A DNA stretch of 64,000 nucleotides from Chromohalobacter sarecensis. Its GTDB lineage: Bacteria > Pseudomonadota > Gammaproteobacteria > Pseudomonadales > Halomonadaceae. The stretch spans positions 34,656 to 98,655 of the forward strand of contig NZ_JAKGAN010000011.1 of assembly GCF_023061135.1 (NCBI RefSeq), read 5' to 3'. The position numbers and the translations under genes were made by a program. Shown piece by piece: positions 26,614-34,499 of the stretch (position 1 is its first letter; each line of letters begins with the position of its first letter). The notes beneath the pieces are model-generated. The model saw only the letters and a program-made list of their open reading frames with translations. It was not told where the DNA came from and ran no database searches.

Positions 26614-27270
26614 ATGGAACTCTTCATCCAGACTGCATTGGGGTTTCCATTCGCTTTTTTCCTCGCTTTGCTGGCATTGGTGGCCGTCTACTGGCTGCTG
26701 GTCGGGCTGCGCGTAATACGCGTCTCGTGCTTCGACCATGACAGCCTGCGTGACGATCATCTAGCGAGTACCTTGATTTCTCTGGGCTTTGCAGGAGTAC
26801 CGGCGTCATTCGCGCTGAGTGCCTTGTTCGTCACCGCCACGCCCATCGCATTCGCGTTGAGTTTGGTACTGGAATGGCTGCCGCTGGGCCTGCTGCGTCT
26901 GCCGCTGGGCTTTCTGGTCATCTGGGCAGCCTTCGCATTGGCGGCGTCACCGAGTGTTGCCGCGTGTCACACTCTGGCGCGGCGTTTCCACCATTCGCGC
27001 CGGGCGTCGCCGCGCTGGTTGCTGGGCGAAACCGTTGTCGTGCGCGAGGCCAGCGACAGCGAAGGGCGCTGCCAGGCGACGCTGGAAAGCGACTCCGATG
27101 TTGTCGTGACTCTGCATGGCAAGGGTGCGAGCTGTTCCGCCGGTGAACGCCGTGTGCTGGTGAAGCATGTCGCCCATGAGAATGTGTACCGTGCGGTGCC
27201 CGCCGAGGAATATCTGGACTCCCATGAGCGCCTGCGCAAGCTGCATTTGTTGCCGCGTCACGATATTTGA
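26614..27270 (+). CDS. YqiJ-like membrane protein with C-terminal OB-like domain
   Basis: A 218-residue protein with about three hydrophobic segments in residues 1-115 (FPFAFFLALLALVAVYWLLV, FALSALFVTATPIAFALSLV and PLGFLVIWAAFALAA) and a soluble C-terminal part from about 130 rich in beta-strand pattern (LGETVVVREASDSEG, VVVTLHGKG, RRVLVKHVAHENVYRAVP). This layout resembles YqiJ, an NfeD-related protein usually encoded beside a flotillin. No flotillin gene is adjacent here. A GGGAGG precedes the ATG. Function unknown; the family link is by pattern only. Confidence 0.65.
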   Translation: MELFIQTALGFPFAFFLALLALVAVYWLLVGLRVIRVSCFDHDSLRDDHLASTLISLGFAGVPASFALSALFVTATPIAFALSLVLEWLPLGLLRLPLGFLVIWAAFALAASPSVAACHTLARRFHHSRRASPRWLLGETVVVREASDSEGRCQATLESDSDVVVTLHGKGASCSAGERRVLVKHVAHENVYRAVPAEEYLDSHERLRKLHLLPRHDI

Positions 27271-27576
27271 TGCGTAAGATGCCACTTCAAGCACCTGCGT
27301 GGCATACCTCAAGCGAGGGTCGGGAAGCCATTGTAAAGTGGTCGTAAAAACGTGCTTTAACTGGCTTCCCACTTGGCAATAAGCTTTGGCAAATGGTATC
27401 ATACTTTCGTTAAATTCGCTTGATGCAATTGATAGCTTGAGTGCAATGCTCACTGCTTAAATACTATTTGTCCAGCGAGTTCCCTCGTAGTACGGATACT
27501 CCCCTGAAAACTCCGGGTCTTATCTTTACTTTTTAGTCGTCATTGGCGATTTAATTAAGTAAACGGAGATTCGTCG
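27271..27576. other. AT-rich intergenic region with two hairpins upstream of the MFS gene
   Basis: A 306-base region, visibly poorer in G and C than its surroundings. It contains ATGCCAC/GTGGCAT (27279-27285, 27299-27305) and a long interrupted hairpin GGGAAGCCA-TAAAG/CTTTA-TGGCTTCCC (27322-27370). Neither is followed by a T tract on the plus strand. The MFS gene has a GGAG at 27565-27568. No coding frame is convincing. Confidence 0.55.
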
Positions 27577-28935
27577 GTGCTAAAATACGCAATATTATCG
27601 GTGTCGTTGATCACTGTGATGGCAGGTGCCATGATTGCACCTGCCATTGCCTCGATTGCGGCGGCTTTTCCCAACGCGAGCTCCTTTCAGATTAGCTTGC
27701 TAACATCCCTGCACGCAGGGCTTGTCGTGCCGTTTTCCTTTATTTCTGGATATCTGGTGCGCTATATACCCAAGAAAAATATTTTAATTGTATCGCTGAT
27801 TCTCTATCTCATTGGCGGGATCGGCGGGTCGCTCTCCGATAGCATGTGGTTCATGCTGGCCACGCGTGTCGTTCTGGGTATTTCGATAGGCCTGATGATT
27901 CCACTATCGATTACGCTTATTTCCGACTATTATGAAGGTGAAGAGCGTACTCGGACGCTGGGTCTGCAAAGTGCCGCCACAAACCTGGGGGGCATCATCG
28001 CCATCGTTGTGTCCGGTTTTCTGGCAGCACAAGGCTGGCGTTATTCTTTCCTGGCGTATGGTTTGGCTATTCTGGCACTTGTGCTTGTTTTCTTTTTCCT
28101 GCCTAGAAAGGCACCAGCCAAGTCAGCTGAAGGCGAAGCCGAAGAAAGCAATTTTGACGCCCGTGTATTCCTGCTTGCCATCTATATGATACTGACGTTC
28201 GTCGTCTTCTTCGGCATTCCTTCCAATATGTCGCTTTTCTTGAGCGAGATCGATATCACGAATACGGTCGTCAATGGCATTATCATCGCGATTTGTTCTG
28301 TCGGTGGTTTCGCGGGCGGTATGTCGGTGGCGTTCTTCCGCCGTGTGCTCAAGTCGTTCTTCGTGCCGCTGCAAGTGGTCTACATGGCTATCGGCTTTGT
28401 GCTTATTGCTTTCTTGAATCAGTATATCGTGCTACTTGGTCTGGGCGTATTGATATTGGGCTTCGGCTACGGTAGTACCGTGCCGGTCATTTTCGACGGG
28501 GCTACCAAGATTACCACCGGGGCAGCACGCTCGATGGCCACGGCCATTCTGGTCAGTAGTATCTATCTAGGGCAGTTCATCTCTCCCATCGTGCTGGACG
28601 AAATATCGAAAATCTTCGGTAATGGTAGCGTTTATTATTCCTACTCCGTCATGGCGCTGGCGCTAGTATTCGTTGCCATCCTGATGTTCGTCGAGCGTGG
28701 TTTGCACTTCTCAGGGCTCAAGAGGTGGCTGGCTCGCAGCAGTTCGAAACATGCCTTGAGCGAAATCTCGGCGTCCAATGCTCGTTTGCAAGAGCGTGTC
28801 GATACCCTTGCCAATCAATTGGATGAGGTTCGTCGTCAGCAACATTCTGATAGTCGCGAACAGATTTCCTTGTTGAAAAATATGCAGGAATCTATTTCTC
28901 AAAAGAAGGAATATGACAATAAAGGTTCGTATTGA
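27577..28935 (+). CDS. Major facilitator superfamily transporter with C-terminal coiled coil
   Basis: A 452-residue inner-membrane transporter with about twelve hydrophobic helices over residues 1-385 and a DHA-like loop GYLVRYIPKKNILI after helix 2. The last 65 residues are hydrophilic with heptad-like spacing (NARLQERVDTLANQLDEVRR), predicting a cytoplasmic coiled coil, unusual for this superfamily. It starts at GTG 27577, with GGAG eight bases upstream. The gene is much more AT-rich than its neighbours, which suggests horizontal acquisition. It lies between the two halves of the ectoine locus and 77 bases before a universal stress protein gene; whether it carries ectoine is not known. Confidence 0.88.
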   Translation: MLKYAILSVSLITVMAGAMIAPAIASIAAAFPNASSFQISLLTSLHAGLVVPFSFISGYLVRYIPKKNILIVSLILYLIGGIGGSLSDSMWFMLATRVVLGISIGLMIPLSITLISDYYEGEERTRTLGLQSAATNLGGIIAIVVSGFLAAQGWRYSFLAYGLAILALVLVFFFLPRKAPAKSAEGEAEESNFDARVFLLAIYMILTFVVFFGIPSNMSLFLSEIDITNTVVNGIIIAICSVGGFAGGMSVAFFRRVLKSFFVPLQVVYMAIGFVLIAFLNQYIVLLGLGVLILGFGYGSTVPVIFDGATKITTGAARSMATAILVSSIYLGQFISPIVLDEISKIFGNGSVYYSYSVMALALVFVAILMFVERGLHFSGLKRWLARSSSKHALSEISASNARLQERVDTLANQLDEVRRQQHSDSREQISLLKNMQESISQKKEYDNKGSY

Positions 28936-29012
28936 GGGTATGTCGCGGTCGAACCGAATAATCTTTATTGGTTGTATATGGGTGCAACAATGGATAGTGG
29001 GGTAATAGTTTG

Positions 29013-29846
29013 ATGACACGACAAATATTCTCTTGTGTAGGTGGCAGGGCGCCGTTTATTGAATCCGTATGTGATGCGACGGCATGGGCTAGCAATCGCC
29101 TGGCCGTGCCTTCGACGTTATTGAACGTGATCGAGAAAGATCGTTCTCAATCGCCCAAGACGAACAAGGGGGATGCGCTACGCGAAAAAATGGATACGCT
29201 GGATAAGCAGCGTTTAGAGCTGATGCATGAGCATGCCCAGCAAATCATGAAGGAAGCCGTGACGCGTCTCGAGGATCATTCCGTAGCAGACGCCAATAGT
29301 CGCATCCGAGAAGGCAATCTGATCGATATTCTGGAGGGGCTAGACGATGAAATGAGGATGATGGTCATCGGCAAGCGTGGCGATACCTCCCTCAACGGCC
29401 ATCTCGGCAGTCGTCTTGAGCAGGTGATTCGGGTGGTACGCCATCCGGTTCTTGTCGTTCAGCAAACCTTTGAGCAGCCACGACGCATCATGCTGGCATT
29501 CGATGGCAGTGTAAGCACGGTCAAGGGCGTGCGAATGGTAGCGGAAAGTCCGCTACTCAATGGCATCGAGTGCGATATCGTCATGATTGGCGGCGGCACC
29601 GATGAGCATCATGAGCAGATGGAATGGGCCAAGAATACCCTGGAAGACGGTCATGTGCCGGTCCGAACCCATTTGATAAAGGCCAACAACACGACTGAAG
29701 CGTTGCAACAGCACGCCCTCGATAATGATATCGACATGATGGTCATGGGGGCGTATGGACACTCGCGCCTTCGCCATTGGTTAGTGGGTAGTACCACGAC
29801 GGAGATGTTGTTGAATTCGCCGTGTGCCATGCTTGTGTTGCGTTGA
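29013..29846 (+). CDS. Tandem universal stress protein (two Usp domains)
   Basis: A 277-residue cytoplasmic protein made of two Usp domains (about residues 1-150 and 155-277). The second keeps the nucleotide-binding pattern Gx2Gx9GS in GAYGHSRLRHWLVGS; the first has the near version GKRGDTSLNGHLGS with one residue fewer. Tandem Usp proteins often act with transporters; TeaD, a Usp, regulates the ectoine importer TeaABC in Halomonas elongata. Here it follows the MFS gene by 77 bases on the same strand, so it may modulate that transporter. The start at 29013 is used; a TTG one codon earlier is possible. Confidence 0.87.
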   Translation: MTRQIFSCVGGRAPFIESVCDATAWASNRLAVPSTLLNVIEKDRSQSPKTNKGDALREKMDTLDKQRLELMHEHAQQIMKEAVTRLEDHSVADANSRIREGNLIDILEGLDDEMRMMVIGKRGDTSLNGHLGSRLEQVIRVVRHPVLVVQQTFEQPRRIMLAFDGSVSTVKGVRMVAESPLLNGIECDIVMIGGGTDEHHEQMEWAKNTLEDGHVPVRTHLIKANNTTEALQQHALDNDIDMMVMGAYGHSRLRHWLVGSTTTEMLLNSPCAMLVLR

Positions 29847-29895
29847 GACGCATCACGCCCGCCGCCGCCCCTGCTCGCGGCGGCGGGCCAGCGCA

Positions 29896-29920
29896 GAAAA
29901 AAACGCCTTTCCTGAGGCGT
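29896..29920 (-). terminator. Leftward-oriented terminator hairpin between two rightward genes
   Basis: Read on the minus strand, ACGCCT-caggaa-AGGCGT (29920 to 29903) is followed by seven T residues (29902-29896), a compact intrinsic terminator. The flanking genes, usp and doeC, both run rightward. On the plus strand there is no T tract after it. It would therefore end an antisense or small transcript starting to its right. Confidence 0.55.
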
Positions 29921-30025
29921 GACTCGAAAAAAACCGATACCGACTACCCTGCCGGACAAAAACTCTCCTGCCTTGTGCTGCTTTATCCTATGCATATCGG
30001 ATGAACGCCATCCGCCGCGACCTAT

Positions 30026-30066
30026 CCGGGCCCAATGTTTGTAAATCCAGGCCCGGTTCGTTTTTT
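30026..30066 (+). terminator. Terminator-like hairpin in the doeC leader (possible attenuator)
   Basis: CCGGGCC (30026-30032) and GGCCCGG (30050-30056) form a seven-pair GC stem with a 17-base loop, followed by TTCGTTTTTT. The T tract ends one base before GGGAG, the doeC ribosome-binding site, and 14 bases before the ATG. A second small hairpin, CGGAT/ATCCG (29998-30014), lies just upstream. It could end usp transcripts or attenuate doeC. Confidence 0.65.
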
Positions 30067-30080
30067 GGGAGAAGTAGCGC

Positions 30081-31550
30081 ATGAAACTCAACGATCCGCG
30101 TCTATTGCGTCAGTACGCTTATATCGACGGTAAATGGACCCACGGCGACGGCGGTCGCGAAGAAGCGGTCGTCGATCCCGCCACGGGCGAGGTGCTGGGC
30201 CATATCCCCTGGCTCGAAGCCCCGCAGTTGCGTGAGGCGGTGGATGCTGCGGATGCCGCCTTCGCCCAGTGGCGGGCGCTGCGTGCCGATGAGCGCGCCG
30301 AGCGTCTTCAGGCGTGGTATGACCTGCTGATCGAGCATCGCGAGGATCTGGCAGTCATCATGACGCGCGAGCAGGGCAAGCCGTTGCCCGACTCACGCGG
30401 CGAGATCGAATACGGCGCCAGCTTCATCAAATGGTTCGCCGAAGAGGGCAAGCGCACCTTCGGGCAGACCATTCCCAGCCATATCCCCAACGCCGCTCTG
30501 GGCTCGCTCAAGGAACCGGTGGGTGTAGCGGCATTGATCACGCCCTGGAACTTCCCGCTGGCGATGATCACGCGCAAGGCCGGTGCCGCGTTGGCTGCCG
30601 GTTGCACGGTCATCGTCAAGCCGGCCGGCGAGACGCCGTTCTCGGCTCTGGCGCTGGCGGAACTCGCCGAACGCGCCGAGATCCCCGCCGGAGTTTTCAA
30701 CGTGGTGCTGGGCGAGCCCGCCGAGGTCTCCAAGCTGTTGTGCGAAGAAGAGCGCGTCAAGGCGCTGTCGTTCACCGGCTCCACCCGCGTGGGGCGGTTG
30801 CTGCTGGAGCAGTCCGCCAATAACGTCAAACGTGTCTCGCTGGAGTTGGGCGGCAACGCGCCGTTCATCGTCGGCCCTGACATGGACCCCGCCGAGGCCG
30901 CGCGCGCTGCAGTCGCCGCCAAGTTCCAGACCGGTGGGCAGGATTGCTTGGCCGCCAACCGGATCCTGGTGCACGAGTCGATCCATGATGAGTTCGTCGA
31001 GCAGTTCGTTGCCTGCATGGAAACGCTCAAGGTCGGCAACGGCCTGGTGACCAATATCGATATCGGACCGCTGATTCATCAGCAGGCGGTGGAGAAAGCC
31101 TCGAGCATCGTTGATGACGCCATTTCGCGCGGCGCGACGCTGGTGCATGGCGATCAGTCCATGGCACCGGGGCCCAATTTCTTCATGCCCACGCTATTGA
31201 CCGGCGTGACGCCGTACATGAAGGCCTGGCGCGAAGAGAGCTTCTCGCCGGTAGCAGGAGTCACCGCCTACAAGGATGACGATGAAGTCATCAAGCTGGC
31301 TAACGATACCGAGTACGGTCTGGCGGCCTATGTCTATACCCACGATATCCGCCGTATCTGGAAGCTGCTGCGTGCTCTGGAGTACGGCATGGTGGCGATC
31401 AACTCGGTGAAGATGACCGGTCCGCCGGTACCCTTCGGTGGCGTCAAGCAGTCCGGCCTGGGTCGTGAGGGCGGCACCGCCGGCATCGAGGAATATCTGG
31501 AGACGAAGTTTTATTGTTTGGGTGCCTTGGGCTCTGTCTCTGGGAGCTAG
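30081..31550 (+). CDS. doeC: Aspartate-semialdehyde dehydrogenase DoeC (aldehyde dehydrogenase family)
   Basis: A 489-residue NAD(P)-dependent aldehyde dehydrogenase of the succinate-semialdehyde type. Catalytic residues are visible as glutamate in SLELGGNAPF and cysteine in TGGQDCLAANR; VGVAALITPWNFPLAM is the substrate/cofactor region. In the ectoine pathway DoeC oxidises aspartate semialdehyde, made by DoeD, to aspartate. GGGAG precedes the ATG. The name depends on the doeD gene 197 bases downstream; alone it could be taken for gabD. Its last codons overlap the first unit of a 16-bp tandem repeat. Confidence 0.92.
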   Translation: MKLNDPRLLRQYAYIDGKWTHGDGGREEAVVDPATGEVLGHIPWLEAPQLREAVDAADAAFAQWRALRADERAERLQAWYDLLIEHREDLAVIMTREQGKPLPDSRGEIEYGASFIKWFAEEGKRTFGQTIPSHIPNAALGSLKEPVGVAALITPWNFPLAMITRKAGAALAAGCTVIVKPAGETPFSALALAELAERAEIPAGVFNVVLGEPAEVSKLLCEEERVKALSFTGSTRVGRLLLEQSANNVKRVSLELGGNAPFIVGPDMDPAEAARAAVAAKFQTGGQDCLAANRILVHESIHDEFVEQFVACMETLKVGNGLVTNIDIGPLIHQQAVEKASSIVDDAISRGATLVHGDQSMAPGPNFFMPTLLTGVTPYMKAWREESFSPVAGVTAYKDDDEVIKLANDTEYGLAAYVYTHDIRRIWKLLRALEYGMVAINSVKMTGPPVPFGGVKQSGLGREGGTAGIEEYLETKFYCLGALGSVSGS

Positions 31551-31582
31551 CTTTACCGGGAGCTAGCTTTACCGGGAGCTAG
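31542..31582 (+). repeat. 16-bp tandem repeat across the doeC stop codon
   Basis: GGGAGCTAGCTTTACC occurs at 31542-31557 and 31558-31573, then a nine-base partial copy, GGGAGCTAG, at 31574-31582. The first unit supplies the last two sense codons and the TAG stop of doeC. The partial copy abuts the structured repeat that follows. Slipped-strand duplication is the likely origin. Confidence 0.85.
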
Positions 31583-31695
31583 GCTGCGCTCGGCCTGGCG
31601 GCGTTGGGCCCGACATCGAACATGCTCATTTACGGCCAGTAAACTCCGCTGTTCTCCGTCGGGCCCGCCTGGTCAGGCCGTCGCTCGCAGAGCTC
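31582..31695. repeat. Structured intergenic repeat, copy 1 (doeC-doeD)
   Basis: Ordered blocks GGCTGCGCTCG (31582), GGCGTT (31600), CTCATTTAC (31625), GTAAACTCCGC (31639) and TCGCTCGC (31681) match the element at 39877-40027 with nearly equal spacing. The inner stem is GGGCCCGAC/GTCGGGCCC (31606-31614, 31658-31666), and a second stem is GGCCTG/CAGGCC (31593-31598, 31674-31679). It separates doeC from doeD and could fold as a large hairpin in the transcript. Confidence 0.8.
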
Positions 31696-31747
31696 TCTAG
31701 TTTTGTGCCCCCTCTCTGTTATTTACGATCATTTTTAGGAGCCAGAT

Positions 31748-33154
31748 ATGAGTCAGCACCAAGACCTGATCGATCGCGATCGCAAGGTCACTTTTCATGC
31801 GTCCACGCATCTGCGCGATTTTGCGCATGGCGATGTGCCGGGGCGCGTGATCACCGGCGGTCAGGGCATCAATATCGTCGATAAGGACGGCCGCGAGTTC
31901 ATCGACGGTTTCGCCGGCCTTTATTGCGTCAATATCGGCTACGGCCGCACCGAAGTCGCCGAGGCGATCTATCACCAGGCGCTGGAGCTGTCTTACTACC
32001 ACACCTATGTCGGCCATTCGAACGAGCCGCAGATACAGCTTTCCGAGAAGATTCTCGAGCTGGCAGGACCGGGCATGTCCAAGGTTTACTACGGCATGTC
32101 GGGAAGTGACGCCAACGAGACGCAGCTCAAGATCGTGCGCTATTACAACAACGTGCGTGGCCTGCCGCAGAAGAAGAAAGTGATCTCGCGGCAGCGCGGC
32201 TATCACGGCTCCGGCATCGCCTCGGGTTCGTTGACCGGGCTCAAGGCGTTTCACGATCATTTCGATCTGCCCATCGACGGCATCCTGCATACCGAGGCAC
32301 CGTACTATTATCATCGCGCCGCCGAACAGGAAGGCATGAGCGAGCGCGAGTTCTCTCGCCACTGCGCGGCCAAGCTCGAGGAGATGATCCTCGCCGAGGG
32401 TCCGGACACCGTGGCGGCTTTCATCGGCGAGCCGGTGCTGGGCACTGGCGGTATCGTGCCGCCGCCCGAGGGCTACTGGGAGGCGATCCAGGCGGTGTTG
32501 AACAAGTACGATGTGCTGCTGATTGCCGATGAGGTGGTCTGTGGTTTCGGGCGCATCGGCACCGATTTCGGCAGCCATCACTACGCCCTCAAGCCCGACC
32601 TGATTACCATCGCCAAAGGCCTGACCAGCGCCTATCAGCCGCTGTCCGGCGTCATCGTCGGCGATCGCGTGTGGCAGGTGCTGGAGCAGGGCGCCGGTGA
32701 ATACGGCCCCATCGGCCATGGTTGGACCTATTCGGGGCATGCGCTGGGGTGTGCCGCCGGCCTGGCCAACCTGGCCATCATCGAGCGCGAAGGGCTGACC
32801 GCCAACGCCGCCGAGACAGGCGCCTATCTGCAGCAGCAAATGCTGCAGACATTCGGCGAGCATCCGCTGGTGGGTAACGTGCGTGGCGTGGGCATGCTGG
32901 CGGCACTGGAATTCTCGCCCGATCCGGCTCGGCGGGCGTTCTTCGACCCGGCACTCAAGGTCGGGCCGCGCGTAAGTGCCGCCGCGTTGAGCGAGAACCT
33001 GATCGCACGCGCCATGCCGCAAGGTGACATTCTCGGCTTCGCGCCGCCATTGGTGACGACTCGCGATGAAGTCGACGACATCGTCGCCCGCGCCAAGCGT
33101 GCCGTCGACAAGGTGACCGACGAGTTGTCTCGCTCGGGAGACTTGAAGGCCTGA
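31748..33154 (+). CDS. doeD: Diaminobutyrate transaminase DoeD (class III aminotransferase)
   Basis: A 468-residue PLP enzyme of the omega-aminotransferase class. Typical segments are SGSDANETQLKIVRYYNN, LIADEVVCGFGRIGTDFG (aspartate binding the PLP pyridine nitrogen) and ITIAKGLTSAYQPLSG with the Schiff-base lysine. In ectoine catabolism DoeD converts L-2,4-diaminobutyrate to aspartate semialdehyde, the DoeC substrate. AGGAG lies six to seven bases before the ATG. Divergent class III enzymes include EctB, which runs the reverse type of reaction, but no ectA or ectC is near, so the catabolic role is favoured. Confidence 0.91.
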   Translation: MSQHQDLIDRDRKVTFHASTHLRDFAHGDVPGRVITGGQGINIVDKDGREFIDGFAGLYCVNIGYGRTEVAEAIYHQALELSYYHTYVGHSNEPQIQLSEKILELAGPGMSKVYYGMSGSDANETQLKIVRYYNNVRGLPQKKKVISRQRGYHGSGIASGSLTGLKAFHDHFDLPIDGILHTEAPYYYHRAAEQEGMSEREFSRHCAAKLEEMILAEGPDTVAAFIGEPVLGTGGIVPPPEGYWEAIQAVLNKYDVLLIADEVVCGFGRIGTDFGSHHYALKPDLITIAKGLTSAYQPLSGVIVGDRVWQVLEQGAGEYGPIGHGWTYSGHALGCAAGLANLAIIEREGLTANAAETGAYLQQQMLQTFGEHPLVGNVRGVGMLAALEFSPDPARRAFFDPALKVGPRVSAAALSENLIARAMPQGDILGFAPPLVTTRDEVDDIVARAKRAVDKVTDELSRSGDLKA

Positions 33155-33190
33155 CCTATTGTCCCAAGTCAGGCTGATACTGCGAAAATA

Positions 33191-33445
33191 GCGAATAAAT
33201 CTGCTCCCACCGGGACCGCTGCCACTTCTTGGTTTTCGTGGGAGCGAATTCATCCGCGATCAAGAGCATCTGAAATCATCGGGACTGAAGTCCCTCCCAC
33301 CGGGACCCCTGCCACTTCTTGGTTTTCGTGGGAGCGAATTCATTCGCGATCAAGAGCATCTGAAATCATCGGGACTGAAGTCCCTCCCACCGAGACCCCT
33401 GCCACTTTGCTTGGTTTTTGTGGGAGCGAATTCATTCGCGAATAA
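33191..33445 (+). repeat. REP-like array, 90-bp unit in about 2.7 tandem copies
   Basis: Units begin with CTCCCACCG at 33204, 33294 and 33384, exactly 90 bases apart; the third is cut after about 60 bases. Each carries GTGGGAGCGAATTCATYCGC, the inverse of the CTCCCAC start, so each unit folds as a palindrome, plus GGGACTGAAGTCCC. These resemble repetitive extragenic palindromes of pseudomonads and relatives. The array fills the 309-base gap between doeD and eutB. Confidence 0.9.
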
Positions 33446-33463
33446 CCGTAAAGGCTGATCCGC

Positions 33464-34459
33464 ATGAATCAACCTAACCACGGCGTGACGCTGGCCTCGC
33501 TCTATGCCGCGCGCGCCCGCCTGCAAGGGCAGGTCGCGCGCACGCCGCTGGTGCGTTCGCCGGCGTTGTCGCGACGCTTCGAGGCCGACGTGTTCCTTAA
33601 GCTGGAAACCCACCAGCCGACGGGAGCGTTCAAGTTGCGCGGCGCGACCAACATGATCGCTGCGCTGATCGAACGTGACGGACGCGAGGCCTTGGCGCAC
33701 GGCGTGACCACGGCCTCGACGGGCAATCATGGTCGGGCCGTGGCCCACGCCGCGCACCAGTTGGGGATTCCCGCCGTCATCTGTCTGTCGCGACTGGTGC
33801 CCGACAACAAGGCCGCAGCTATCGAGGCCTTGGGCGCCGAGGTGCGGCGAGTCGGTGAGAGCCAGGACGATGCCTTCGACGAGGTCGAGCGGCTGGTGGC
33901 CTCGGGCATGACGGCGATCCCGCCTTTCGACGACCCGTTGATCGTGAGCGGGCAGGGCACCATCGGGCTCGAGTTGATGGAGGATCAGCCCGCGCTCGAC
34001 CGGGTCCTCGTCGGGCTTTCCGGCGGCGGTTTGTTGGGCGGCATCGGTGCAGCGGTCAAGGCGATTCGTTCGGCGACGCGGGTGACTGGCATCAGCCTCT
34101 CTCAGGGTGCGGCGATGTGGGAAAGCCTTCAGGCCGGGCATCCGGTCAATGTGGCGGAGGTCGAGAGTCTCGGTGATTCGCTGGGCGGCGGCATTGGGCT
34201 GGACAATCGCTGCACCTTCGCGCTGGTGCGCGAGGTGATGGATGACCATTACCAGGTCTCGGAATCCGCCATCGCCAGGGCCATGGTCGACTTGCTCGAC
34301 ACCGAGAAAATGCTGGTCGAAGGCGCGGCGACCGTGGGGTTGGCGGCGCTCGACGAACATGGTCTCGATATCCGGGGCCAGCGGGTGGCATTGATCGTCT
34401 CCGGGAACGGCGTGGCGCTGGAAACGTTTGACCGCGCCCGGGCATTGGCGGGAGCCTGA
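33464..34459 (+). CDS. eutB: Hydroxyectoine utilisation dehydratase EutB (threonine-dehydratase family)
   Basis: A 331-residue fold-type II PLP enzyme. The Schiff-base lysine lies in THQPTGAFKLRGATNM, the PLP phosphate loop in LSGGGLLGGIG, and STGNHGRAVAHAA is the classical asparagine loop of serine/threonine dehydratases. It has no C-terminal regulatory ACT domain. EutB is proposed to remove the hydroxyl group from the opened hydroxyectoine derivative. The assignment rests on adjacency to eutC and the doe genes; catabolic threonine or hydroxy-aspartate dehydratase is the alternative. The REP-like array directly precedes it. Confidence 0.85.
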   Translation: MNQPNHGVTLASLYAARARLQGQVARTPLVRSPALSRRFEADVFLKLETHQPTGAFKLRGATNMIAALIERDGREALAHGVTTASTGNHGRAVAHAAHQLGIPAVICLSRLVPDNKAAAIEALGAEVRRVGESQDDAFDEVERLVASGMTAIPPFDDPLIVSGQGTIGLELMEDQPALDRVLVGLSGGGLLGGIGAAVKAIRSATRVTGISLSQGAAMWESLQAGHPVNVAEVESLGDSLGGGIGLDNRCTFALVREVMDDHYQVSESAIARAMVDLLDTEKMLVEGAATVGLAALDEHGLDIRGQRVALIVSGNGVALETFDRARALAGA

Positions 34460-34499
34460 ATCCTCTTTTCCCTTCTTCTCTCTTCGTCTGGAGGACGTC

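Noticed and set aside
29857..29888. Rho-independent terminator of usp at GCCCGCCGCC/GGCGGCGGGC
   Set aside because: The stem is strong, but an A tract rather than a T tract follows on the plus strand, so intrinsic termination of usp there is unlikely.
31748..33154. EctB (ectoine biosynthesis) instead of DoeD
   Set aside because: No ectA or ectC is linked, and the gene follows doeC in a catabolic setting.
31697..33253. 518-codon minus-strand open frame opposite doeD
   Set aside because: Complete shadow of doeD and its flanks, ending in repeat DNA; amino-acid pattern is typical of the reverse complement of a coding strand.
33191..33445. CRISPR array
   Set aside because: The 90-bp units are almost fully identical with no variable spacers and are palindromic, so they are REP-like repeats. 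No cas genes are in the window.
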